Assembly (NCBI GenBank): GCA_038206985.1
Contig: JBBRAH010000005.1
Span: forward strand, 44,663-108,662
Direction: 5' to 3'
DNA from: CAXMST01 sp038206985
Lineage (GTDB): Bacteria > Actinomycetota > Thermoleophilia > Solirubrobacterales > 70-9
Length of the DNA: 64,000 bases
The position numbers were made by a program, and so were the translations under genes. The notes beneath the pieces were generated by a model, which worked only from the letters and a program-made list of their open reading frames with translations, searched no databases and had not been told where the DNA came from. Shown piece by piece: positions 49,266-57,219 of this stretch; position 1 is the first letter of the stretch, and the number at the start of each line of letters is the position of its first letter.

Positions 49266-50456
49266 TCAGAGGCCGGCTACGCCCGATTGCCGGCGACCGT
49301 ACAGGTAACCGACCAGCGCTTCCGCGACGTTGGGATCGAACTGCGTGCCCGCGTTGCGGGTCAGCTCGGCGACGGCGTCGGTGTGTGACATCGCCGCCCG
49401 GTAGGGCCGATCCGAAGTCATCGCGTGGTAGGCGTCGCAAGCGAGAATGATCCGCGCGCCGATCGGGATCTCCTCGCCGGAGAGTTCGTCGGGATAGCCT
49501 TTGCCGTCCCAGCGCTCGTGTTCATGGCGCACGATCTTGGCGACGCTGCCGAGACCCGGGATCGCGCGCAGAATGCGCTCGCCGATCACAGGGTGCTGGC
49601 GCATGATCTCCCACTCCCGCTCGTCCAGCGGTCCGGGCTTGTGCAGAATGTCGTCAGGGACACCGACCTTGCCGATGTCGTGCAGCAGGGCAGCCGTACG
49701 CAGGCGTGAGATCGAGTCCTCGTCCATCGCGAGTGACTCGGCAACCCTTCCGGCCACATCGACCACGGACTCCGAATGGTCGCCGGTGTACTGATCGCGC
49801 TCTTGAAGCGCGGAGGCCAGCGCCGCAACGACGTCACCGTGGGTGGGGTCGGGCGTGACCTCCTCGTTCTGATCCGCGCTCGAGTAGATCGTTGCGCGCC
49901 CACCGCCTCCCGCACGGGCCAGCTCCAGCGCCTTGTCCGCGCAGGCAAGGAGGCGTTCCGGCGTCTGCTTGGGCCGCAGGGCGGCAATTCCGACCGAGAC
50001 GCTGACGCCACGAATCGCACCGGCTGCGACGTCCTCGAGGGCGAGCAGGATGCGCTGGCAAGCCTGCATCGCTGCCGCCGAGCCGGTCTCCGGAAGCAGG
50101 ACGGCGAACTCGTCGCCGCCCATGCGGCAGGCCAGGTCGTGAACCCGGGTCTGCTGCGAAATCGCGCCGGCCACGGCGACCAGGACACTGTCGCCGACCC
50201 CGTAGCCGTGATTGAGGTTGACCCCGCGAAAACCGTCGATGTCGATGACCGCCACCGAGAGTGGTCGCCGATAACGGTGCGCGCGCTGCACATCGAGCTC
50301 GAGCTGGGCTCGGAAGGCCCGCAGCGTGAGCATGGTCTCCGTGAGCTGATCGCGGGTCGAGGTCTGAGCGAGCTCGCTCTCCAGCTCCGCGATTCGTTTA
50401 CGCGCCTCGCCGAGCTGGCTTTCGAACACGTCCGACTGTTTCGAGAGCAGGCCCAT
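49266..50456 (-). CDS. GGDEF and HD-GYP domain cyclic-di-GMP protein
   Basis: A 396-residue protein. A short coiled coil (~8-32) leads into a diguanylate cyclase domain with GGDEF intact (113-117) and an inhibitory I-site RVHD (104-107). An HD-GYP phosphodiesterase domain follows with LLHDIGKVGVPDDIL, HPVIGERIL and HEHERWDGKGYP. Both halves look active, so it may make and break cyclic-di-GMP under different conditions. No sensor or membrane domain is seen. TAGACG lies 6 nt upstream of ATG 50456. Confidence 0.93.
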   Translation of the reverse strand: MGLLSKQSDVFESQLGEARKRIAELESELAQTSTRDQLTETMLTLRAFRAQLELDVQRAHRYRRPLSVAVIDIDGFRGVNLNHGYGVGDSVLVAVAGAISQQTRVHDLACRMGGDEFAVLLPETGSAAAMQACQRILLALEDVAAGAIRGVSVSVGIAALRPKQTPERLLACADKALELARAGGGGRATIYSSADQNEEVTPDPTHGDVVAALASALQERDQYTGDHSESVVDVAGRVAESLAMDEDSISRLRTAALLHDIGKVGVPDDILHKPGPLDEREWEIMRQHPVIGERILRAIPGLGSVAKIVRHEHERWDGKGYPDELSGEEIPIGARIILACDAYHAMTSDRPYRAAMSHTDAVAELTRNAGTQFDPNVAEALVGYLYGRRQSGVAGL

Positions 50457-50692
50457 CCCGGTCGTCTATCGGCGGCCGGCTGGGTCCGCTTGAGTGGGGT
50501 CCGCGACGGGCAACAGCCGGTCCAGGGCTACCTGGAGGGCGATGAGCTGAACTGCCGGTCCGCGAGGCACGGAAACATTGTCGCCGATGGGAAAAGATCG
50601 CTGTCGGCCGACTCGCCGGCAAGAGCCGATGCCGAGGAGGCGAACGAGTTGGTGCCAAATGACGCAAACCTTGGAAGAATGGGCAGCCACCG
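50457..50692. other. Intergenic region between divergent signalling genes
   Basis: A 236-bp gap separating the GGDEF/HD-GYP gene and the PAS gene. It must hold both promoters. I see no RNA gene, repeat or strong hairpin. Confidence 0.4.
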
Positions 50693-51136
50693 ATGGCAAC
50701 CCCTCAAAAACCGCTCGAATTGATCCTTGCGAGGAACCTGCTGACGAGCATCTCCACGCCGGCCTTCCTGGTCTCGCGCGAAGGCACGATGCTCTTCTAC
50801 AACGAGGCCGCGGGAGCGATGCTCGGCGTGCCCTTCGAGGAGATGGGTCAGCTCGACCCGGAAGAGTGGATCGGCTCCTTCGGCCCCTTCGACGCCGAAG
50901 GCAACACGATCCCGCTCGAGGAACTGAACCTGACGCAGGCGCTGCGCGACGGCAGGCCCGCCCACTCCACCTTCAGGATCCGCTCCAGTAGAGGAACCGA
51001 GCACGAGATCGCGGCCAGCGGGATGCCGATGATCAGCGCCGAGCACGGCGCATCCGGCGCGATCATCTTTTTCTGGTCATTGGATGAGGATCAAGCCCGC
51101 GACGTGGCCACGGGTCGACACGAGGCGCTCGGATGA
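50693..51136 (+). CDS. PAS-domain protein
   Basis: A 147-residue single PAS domain (about 15-130) with TPAFLVSREGTMLFYNEAAGAMLG as the opening strand-helix and GASGAIIFFWSLDE as the last strand. No output domain is attached, so it may pass signals by interaction, perhaps with the divergent cyclic-di-GMP protein (inference). Its stop overlaps the next start (ATGA). Confidence 0.82.
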   Translation: MATPQKPLELILARNLLTSISTPAFLVSREGTMLFYNEAAGAMLGVPFEEMGQLDPEEWIGSFGPFDAEGNTIPLEELNLTQALRDGRPAHSTFRIRSSRGTEHEIAASGMPMISAEHGASGAIIFFWSLDEDQARDVATGRHEALG

Positions 51137-52059
51137 GGCTCAAGGTCTGGGGAGCGAGAGGCTCGATCCCGGCGCCGGGGCCGGAGATGAACCGCTACGG
51201 CGGCAACACCTCATGCGTGGAGGTCACGCTCTCCACGGGCGAGACATTGATCATCGATGCCGGCACCGGTATCCGGACGCTGGGCTTCGCCCTGACCCCG
51301 GACAACCCTCGCATCAACATCCTGCTCACCCACCTGCACCTCGACCACATCCAGGGCCTGATGTTCTTTCCACCCTGCTTCCGAGCCGAATCGGAGATCC
51401 GGATCTGGGGTCCGACGTCGCCGGAGGCCAGCCTCGAGGCGCGTATCGCCCGCTACATTTCGGCGCCGCTGTCACCTGTCGAGGTGCGTGAGTTGCCCTG
51501 CGACGTTTCCTTCCTCGAGGCACCCGCCAGCGAGTGGAGGATCGGCGGCGCGACGATCAGGGCCGAAGCGGTGACGCACCGCGGTCCGACGCTCGGCTTC
51601 CGGATCACCGACGCTGACACGACCCTCTGCTACATCTCCGACCACGAACCCGCACTTGGAGCCCCCCTCGACAAGCTCCAGCCGGAGTGGATCTCCGGTT
51701 ACGACCTCGCGCGCGACGCGGATCTACTGATCCACGACTGCCAGTACACCGACGACGAGTATCCAGGTCACGAGGGCTGGGGGCACTCGCGGGTGAGTGA
51801 CGCGGTCACCTTCGCCAAACGCGTCGGCGCGAAGCGCACGCTGCTCTTCCACCACGATCCGCTGCACACCGACGCGTTCCTCGACGACCTGCACGCCGGG
51901 GCGCGCGCCAAGTGGGCCGAGCTCGGTGGCGACCCCTCCGCGATCGAGATCGCCCGCGAGCGCGACGAGCTCGTGATCGAGGGCTCGGGCGACTCCCCCA
52001 ACAGCATGGGGTCGACCGCAAACGCCGGTGAGTCCGGTCGAGCGCAAGCACGAGCCTGA
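51133..52059 (+). CDS. MBL-fold metallohydrolase
   Basis: A 308-residue metallo-beta-lactamase-fold protein: RGSIPAPGPEMNRYGGNTSCVEV, metal motif THLHLDHIQG, LLIHDCQYTDDEY and LLFHHDP. The GGNTSC start and layout resemble PhnP/cyclic-phosphodiesterase-like members of the RNase Z side of the family. Substrate unknown; a cyclic nucleotide or phosphodiester is plausible. Coupled to the PAS gene. Confidence 0.88.
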   Translation: MRLKVWGARGSIPAPGPEMNRYGGNTSCVEVTLSTGETLIIDAGTGIRTLGFALTPDNPRINILLTHLHLDHIQGLMFFPPCFRAESEIRIWGPTSPEASLEARIARYISAPLSPVEVRELPCDVSFLEAPASEWRIGGATIRAEAVTHRGPTLGFRITDADTTLCYISDHEPALGAPLDKLQPEWISGYDLARDADLLIHDCQYTDDEYPGHEGWGHSRVSDAVTFAKRVGAKRTLLFHHDPLHTDAFLDDLHAGARAKWAELGGDPSAIEIARERDELVIEGSGDSPNSMGSTANAGESGRAQARA

Positions 52060-52305
52060 ACCAAGGCTGAGCATCTCCGGCGTTGTGCATCTCCCTTAGG
52101 GAAGGCCACGCTGTGCATCGCGTTTCTGGCTTGAACAAGCCAAGTAGGTATCGTCCGGACCCGCGCCGCCGCCACGACGTACAAGGTGGCGCCTGGAATT
52201 TTCGACCCCGGTACAAACACCGCCCTCCGCCCGCGCCGCAGACTGGCCAGGTCCGTAATAGCGACCGCCGGGCATCCGTGCCCGGTGGCTAAGGAGGAAA
52301 CGACA
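52060..52305. other. amtB leader and promoter region
   Basis: A 246-bp gap with two hairpin-forming repeats: TGGCTTgaacAAGCCA (about 52126-52141) and the stem at 52265-52288. No GlnR-type GTAAC box could be recognised by eye. No coding sequence is evident. Confidence 0.4.
52265..52288 (+). promoter_or_regulatory. Hairpin just before the amtB ribosome site
   Basis: A 9-bp stem (52265-52273 with 52280-52288, one G-U pair) with a 6-nt loop ends 2-3 nt before AAGGAGG of amtB. It could shape ribosome access or bind a protein. Purely structural evidence. Confidence 0.45.
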
Positions 52306-53796
52306 ATGACCAAGAGGCTCAGCCTCGCCGCCCTGATGGCGTTCGCACTGTCGCTGGCTCTGCCGGCGCTCGCGTCCGCTCAGGACGGGGCCGCAGCATT
52401 GCTTGAGACCGAAGGTCTCGAGCTCGACACCACATGGGTGATCGTCTCCTGCGTACTCGTCCTCTTTATGCAGGCCGGGTTCCTCTTCCTCGAGATCGGT
52501 TTCTCGCGGCAGAAGAACGTCGGCGCAGGAGTGGCGAAGATTCTCGTCAACCTCGGTATCGCCACGATCGCCTGGTGGGCGATCGGTTACGGCATCGCGG
52601 GAGGCGGTAACGATTTCTTCGGAACCGATGGGTTCTTCTTCTCGCACGATCAACTGATAGGCAGTGGTGAGGAAGCGTTCAATGTGGTTGGCTCGGATGC
52701 CGCCCTGATGCTGTTCGGGATGCTGTTCTGCGCCGTATCCCTGGCAATTGTCTGGGGCACGACACTCGAGCGCATCAAGTTCAGCGCCTATGTGGTCTAC
52801 GCGACGTTCTTCGCAGCGATCATCTACCCGCTGGTTGCCCACGGTGTCTACGGCGGCGGTCTGCTGTCCGACGTCGGCGGCAAGCAGGTCCTGGACTTCG
52901 CTGGTTCGTCAGTGGTCCATCTCACCGGTGCAGTCGGTGGTCTCGCAGCGCTGCTGCTTCTCGGCCCGCGCATCGGAAAGTACGGCGCCGACGGCAAGCC
53001 GCGAGCGATCCCGGGTCACTCGATGCCAATCGCCGGTCTCGGCGTGCTGATCCTCTGGGTCGGCTGGTACGGGTTCAACGCCGGCTCGACGTTCGGCACG
53101 GGCGACAACTTCTTCGCGGAGGTCGCGCTGAACACTCAGCTCGCCGCTGCAGCAGGAGCCCTGTTCGCAATGCTGGTCGTCTACATGAAGACCAAGACGC
53201 TCGATGTCGGCATGGCCGGCAACGGCGCGATCGCCGGCCTGGTCGGTATCACCGCCCCGTCCGGCTACGTCGAGTTCTGGGCGGCGCCGATCATCGGTGC
53301 AGTCGCAGGAATCATCGTCGTCTACGGCGTCCTGACCATCGAGAAATACCTGGACGACCCGGTTGGCGCGCTTTCCGCGCACGGCCTGGCCGGCATCTGG
53401 GGCACGCTCTCGATCGGTCTGTTCGTCTCACCGCGACTGATCGAGTTCAACGGCGTCACCGCCTCCCCGGGCATCTGGTACGGGATCAAGGACGGTGACC
53501 TCGGCGCCTCGATCGGGCAGCTCGGTGTGCAGGCTTTGGGAGTGGCAGCCATCTTCGTGCTGGTCCTCGCACTGTCGTACGCCTGCTTCGCGATCCTGAA
53601 GGCGACGATCGGCATTCGGGTCTCCGAGGAAGAGGAGCTCGCGGGTCTGGACATCTCCACGCACGGGATGTACGGCTACCCCGAGGCCTTCATTCCGCAG
53701 GAGGAGTATCCAGCCGGTAGGTTCGAGCCGAACGTAGCCGGAACGCCCGTTGCGACCCCCTCAACGGCCGCGGCGACGCGACCGACCGAAAACTAG
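52306..53796 (+). CDS. amtB: Ammonium transporter
   Basis: A 496-residue Amt protein with a cleavable-looking signal peptide (ending ASAQ) and eleven membrane helices. The pore His pair is present in SSVVHLTGAVGG and ALSAHGLAGIWG, and the signature segment FLFLEIGFSRQKNVGAG is near residue 65. It conducts ammonium inward. AAGGAGG with a 9-nt gap precedes ATG 52306. The long C-terminus (~60 residues beyond the last helix) is more extended than in E. coli. A PII gene follows after 16 nt, the usual amtB-glnB pair. Confidence 0.96.
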   Translation: MTKRLSLAALMAFALSLALPALASAQDGAAALLETEGLELDTTWVIVSCVLVLFMQAGFLFLEIGFSRQKNVGAGVAKILVNLGIATIAWWAIGYGIAGGGNDFFGTDGFFFSHDQLIGSGEEAFNVVGSDAALMLFGMLFCAVSLAIVWGTTLERIKFSAYVVYATFFAAIIYPLVAHGVYGGGLLSDVGGKQVLDFAGSSVVHLTGAVGGLAALLLLGPRIGKYGADGKPRAIPGHSMPIAGLGVLILWVGWYGFNAGSTFGTGDNFFAEVALNTQLAAAAGALFAMLVVYMKTKTLDVGMAGNGAIAGLVGITAPSGYVEFWAAPIIGAVAGIIVVYGVLTIEKYLDDPVGALSAHGLAGIWGTLSIGLFVSPRLIEFNGVTASPGIWYGIKDGDLGASIGQLGVQALGVAAIFVLVLALSYACFAILKATIGIRVSEEEELAGLDISTHGMYGYPEAFIPQEEYPAGRFEPNVAGTPVATPSTAAATRPTEN

Positions 53797-53812
53797 GAAG
53801 GAGGTGTCGCAA

Positions 53813-54184
53813 ATGAAGAAGGTAGAGGCATTCATCCGCCACGAGGCCTTCGAGCCGATCCGTCAGGAACTGCTCGAAAGAGGTATCCCCTCGCTCTCGA
53901 TCTCAGAGGTCAAGGGCTCGGGGCGCCAGAAGGGCGTCGTGGAGCACTATCGAGGCGCGAGCCTGACCGTCAACGTACGGCCAAAGCTCAAGATCGAATG
54001 TGTGATCGACGATTCCGAGAAGGACATCGTCGTAGAGACGATTCTCAAACACGCCCGTACGGGATCTGTCGGTGACGGCAAGATCTTCGTAGTCGCGGTC
54101 GAGGAAGCAATTCGCATCCGGACCGGCGAGGAGGGCGCTGACGTCCTCCAGGCGCACGAAGGAACCGAGATCCCGTCCGCCTGA
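53813..54184 (+). CDS. glnB: Nitrogen regulatory PII protein lacking Tyr51
   Basis: A 123-residue PII trimer subunit. It keeps EVKGSGRQKG (Gln39 for 2-oxoglutarate), Lys58, TGSVGDGKIFV (Lys90) and RIRTGEEG, so ATP/ADP and 2-oxoglutarate sensing should be retained. The T-loop tip reads YRGASLTVNV: residue 51, the tyrosine uridylylated or adenylylated in many bacteria, is Leu. It probably blocks AmtB without covalent control. GGAGG precedes ATG 53813. Second gene of the amtB operon. Confidence 0.95.
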   Translation: MKKVEAFIRHEAFEPIRQELLERGIPSLSISEVKGSGRQKGVVEHYRGASLTVNVRPKLKIECVIDDSEKDIVVETILKHARTGSVGDGKIFVVAVEEAIRIRTGEEGADVLQAHEGTEIPSA

Positions 54185-54215
54185 ACAGGGCGCGAAGGGA
54201 GAAGCCCCGGTGAGA

Positions 54216-54253
54216 GGGCCGGCCACAGCAACCGTTTGCGGTGTGGCCGGCCC
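54216..54253 (+). terminator. Strong hairpin after glnB
   Basis: GGGCCGGCCACA (54216-54227) pairs with its complement (54242-54253); inside, GCAA/TTGC adds four pairs with a 4-nt loop and a GG bulge. It lies 32 nt beyond the glnB stop. No U-tract. Probably ends the amtB-glnB transcript. Confidence 0.55.
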
Positions 54254-54300
54254 GTGCCGGGCCTCGTGGGGAGACCGTCGTAGAGGACCGGCCTGATCCC

Positions 54301-55494
54301 ATGAGAGACCTTCACGAGCAGATGCTTACCGCCGTCCTCGACGGCGATGGCCTGGCGGGAATCGCCGCCCTGGCCGCCCGCGAAGTCGGCAGTCCCGTGG
54401 CCATCCTGCTGCCGGAGCGCGGCATTGCCGCGACCTCCTCCACCGTCGGCGCTTCCGAGCCACCCGAGGGGCTGCCCGGGGAGGGCGAGCTGAGCCTCTG
54501 GGCCGCTGAGTCGCTGGCCGGCACGAACGGCCTGCTGCCCAAAGGCATCGAGCTGACCGTCCCGGTCGTCGCGGCAGGGGAGGAGATCGGGCGGGTGGTC
54601 GCGCTCGAGGTCCCTGAGGGCCGAGCGGGCTCCACGGTGTCGGCCCTGATCGACCGCGAGGAGGTCTTGCGCTGGGCTGGGTTGGCGGCGCTGACGGAGC
54701 TCGCCGTGATCGAGGCCCGCGATCAGCTCGCCGAGGAGTTGCGCGGAAGCTTCATCGAGGACCTGCGAGCGGCTGGGCTCAACGGTGAGGAGGTCGTGCG
54801 CCGGGGCAAGCGGCTGGGCTGCGACCTGAGCGGTGGCGTGGTGGCGATCGCAGCCTCGGCGAGCTCGGGCAAGCCCCGCTATATGGCCGCGATCATCAGC
54901 TCCGCTACGAGCTCGGTGATCGCCGAGCCGCTGGGCGACCGGATCTTCGCCCTGATCCCGGCAACCGATCAGATCGGTAGGCCCAACGCAGCACAGTCGA
55001 ATGCTCGGGAGATCGTCAAGCGCGTCCGCCCGCATGGTCCGGCAGCGGCGTCCTCTCATTACTCCGACCCCGCCGACGCGGGTCGGGCGCTCGAGGAGGC
55101 CGAATTGATGCTCGACGTCGTCGGTCGCGACCCGCGGCTCGCCGAGCTACTCGAGGGCGGTATTCCGAGCGGCGTCTACAGATTGCTGTTCCGGGCCCTG
55201 GCCTCCAACCCGGCCGAGGTGATGCGCTTCTACAAGGACACCGTCGAGGTGCTGGTCAGCCATGACGCCGAGCACAAGACCGACCTGTTGAACACCCTCG
55301 AGGCCTACCTGGCCCGGGATTGCAACATGCGGGTCACGGCGGAGGCCGTGTACGCGCACCGTCACACCGTCGCCCACCGGCTCGAGCGAATCAAGGAGCT
55401 CTGCGGTCTCGACCCCTCATCGGGTGAGGACCGGGAGCGACTCGGGCTGGGCATCAAGGCTTACCGATTGATCGAACCAACGCTGCCACGCTGA
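54301..55494 (+). CDS. PucR/CdaR-type transcriptional regulator
   Basis: A 397-residue regulator. An N-terminal GAF-like sensory region (~15-140) is followed by a GGDEF-like degenerate middle part. The C-terminal PucR helix-turn-helix carries AYLARDCNMRVTAEAVYAHRHTVAHRLERIKELCGLDP. Family members control purine, amino acid or nitrogen compound use. Its place after amtB-glnB and before two peptidases suggests nitrogen scavenging, which is inference. ATG 54301 is the likely start; a longer frame to 54241 runs into the terminator hairpin. Confidence 0.88.
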   Translation: MRDLHEQMLTAVLDGDGLAGIAALAAREVGSPVAILLPERGIAATSSTVGASEPPEGLPGEGELSLWAAESLAGTNGLLPKGIELTVPVVAAGEEIGRVVALEVPEGRAGSTVSALIDREEVLRWAGLAALTELAVIEARDQLAEELRGSFIEDLRAAGLNGEEVVRRGKRLGCDLSGGVVAIAASASSGKPRYMAAIISSATSSVIAEPLGDRIFALIPATDQIGRPNAAQSNAREIVKRVRPHGPAAASSHYSDPADAGRALEEAELMLDVVGRDPRLAELLEGGIPSGVYRLLFRALASNPAEVMRFYKDTVEVLVSHDAEHKTDLLNTLEAYLARDCNMRVTAEAVYAHRHTVAHRLERIKELCGLDPSSGEDRERLGLGIKAYRLIEPTLPR

Positions 55495-55529
55495 GCTTGG
55501 TGCGGCGGTCAGAGGAGGAGGTGCAAGAG

Positions 55530-56324
55530 ATGGAAGTACAGACAGAGAGCAACGTGATCAGATTCCCCCAGTGGGCCGAGGACAAGCGCCAGATCGTCAG
55601 CTTCGGCGGCGGCGGCTTTTCGATGGAGGCCGCCAACACGCTGCTCGACGACTACGTCCTCTCGCTCAGCGGCAAGGAGCGTCCGCGGGTGTGCTTCATC
55701 CCGACCGCCAGCGGTGATGCCGACCACTACGTGGCGCGCTTCTATCGGGCGTTCTCAGCCGAGCGCTGCATCCCCTCCCACATCTCCCTGTTCCGCAGGG
55801 AGCGGGGCGCGGAAAACCTGCAGGCCCACCTGCTCGCCCAGGATCTGATCTACGTCGGTGGCGGCAGCGTGATCAGCCTGCTCGGCACCTGGCGGGCACA
55901 CGGACTCGACCGGATGCTGCGCAGCGCCTGGGAGCACGGGGTCATCCTCTGTGGCCTGAGCGCCGGCTCGCTGTGCTGGTACTCGGAGGGGGTTACTTCC
56001 TTCCATGGAGAGGTGAAGCGCTACCGGGGCCTCGGCCTGCTGCCCTGGAGCAACTGCGTGCACTACGGCGATGAGGACGGCCGCCGCGAGGCGTACCACG
56101 CCCACCTGCAGGCAGGTATGTGTCCGGGCTATGCGGCCTCCGACGGTGCCGCCCTGCACTTCGTCGGGCCGCGCATGGTCGGTGCCGTCGCCTCGCGACC
56201 CAAAGCGAGGGCGTGGTGCGTCGGGGACCGCGGCGAGGCGATCAGCGAGAAGCCGCTGCCGATCCGCTATCTCGGCGAGCCCCCGGCGCCGACCGGGAGT
56301 GGCGACCTGAGTGCGGTGGCCTGA
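55530..56324 (+). CDS. Peptidase S51 (PepE-like) protein, first copy
   Basis: A 264-residue class I glutamine-amidotransferase-like hydrolase. IVSFGGGGFSMEA opens the fold, CFIPTASGD follows, and the nucleophile elbow is CGLSAGSLCWY (Ser). VGGGSVISLL supports the PepE/S51 family (dipeptidase E, cyanophycinase relatives). The substrate is probably an Asp-containing or modified peptide. GAGGAGG lies 8 nt before ATG 55530, so the longer TTG frame is rejected. Confidence 0.88.
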   Translation: MEVQTESNVIRFPQWAEDKRQIVSFGGGGFSMEAANTLLDDYVLSLSGKERPRVCFIPTASGDADHYVARFYRAFSAERCIPSHISLFRRERGAENLQAHLLAQDLIYVGGGSVISLLGTWRAHGLDRMLRSAWEHGVILCGLSAGSLCWYSEGVTSFHGEVKRYRGLGLLPWSNCVHYGDEDGRREAYHAHLQAGMCPGYAASDGAALHFVGPRMVGAVASRPKARAWCVGDRGEAISEKPLPIRYLGEPPAPTGSGDLSAVA

Positions 56325-57183
56325 CGCGAATGGCTCCCGTGGGCGCGACAGCGAGGTATCGATCAGCGCCGGCCCGGCGATAGTGGCCGGCGCCGGGCCG
56401 ATCGTCGCCATGGGCGGCGCCGAGTTCGTGATGCGGCCCCACAACGAGGCGCTGCACGATTACGTGCTGAGACTGGTGCGCCGCCCGGGACCGGCCCGGA
56501 TCTGTTTGCTGCCGACGGCCAGCGGCGACCCGCAGGAGCAGATCTCCTCGTTCCATGCCGCGATGGACCGCCGCGACTGCAAGCCGACCTCGATCTCCCT
56601 GTTCCGGCTCGGGGAGACGAGTGTCGACCTCGAGGGCCACCTGCTGGAACAGGACGTGATCTATGTGACGGGCGGCAACATGGTCAACCTGATGGCGCTC
56701 TGGCGCGAGCACGGTCTCGACCGGATCCTCGTCGAGGCCCACAGACGCGGAACCGTGCTCTGCGGGTACAGCGCCGGCTCGATGTGCTGGTTCGAGTTCG
56801 GCGTCTCTCGGGGGGTCGGCAAGCCGGTCAGCACCCGGGGCCTGGGACTGATCGAAGGTAGCCATTGCGTCCACTACTCCCAGGACCCACTGCGCCGCTC
56901 GGCGTATCGCGAGCTCGTGGCAGCCGGCGCCTTACCCCCCGGACTGGCGCTCGACGACCATGCCGCAGCCATGTTCAGGGAGGGACGGATGGTCGAGGCG
57001 GTGCGCTCGACGGAGAGTGCCGCCGCACGGCGGGTCGAATCGAGCGACGGCCAGGTGATCGAGACGCCGATCGAGACGCGGATGCTGCGGCCCGTGGAAC
57101 GGTGCCGGGAAAGCGCCCTGGAGGAGATGCGCGAACTGCGCGCCTACCTGGGCCGGAGCGGTCCGGGTACGCGCCGGCGCTGA
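56311..57183 (+). CDS. Peptidase S51 (PepE-like) protein, second copy
   Basis: A 290-residue paralogue of the preceding protein with IVAMGGAEFVM, CLLPTASGDPQEQ, VTGGNMVNLMALW and the nucleophile elbow CGYSAGSMCW. It has an extra N-terminal ~25 residues and a C-terminal helical tail. Its GTG start overlaps the first copy's stop by 14 nt. Tandem duplication followed by divergence is likely; the two may form a heteromer or have different substrates. Confidence 0.87.
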   Translation: MRWPDANGSRGRDSEVSISAGPAIVAGAGPIVAMGGAEFVMRPHNEALHDYVLRLVRRPGPARICLLPTASGDPQEQISSFHAAMDRRDCKPTSISLFRLGETSVDLEGHLLEQDVIYVTGGNMVNLMALWREHGLDRILVEAHRRGTVLCGYSAGSMCWFEFGVSRGVGKPVSTRGLGLIEGSHCVHYSQDPLRRSAYRELVAAGALPPGLALDDHAAAMFREGRMVEAVRSTESAAARRVESSDGQVIETPIETRMLRPVERCRESALEEMRELRAYLGRSGPGTRRR

Positions 57184-57219
57184 CAGCTCCCCGACGGGAC
57201 GCGCGACGCTCTGCAGCCC

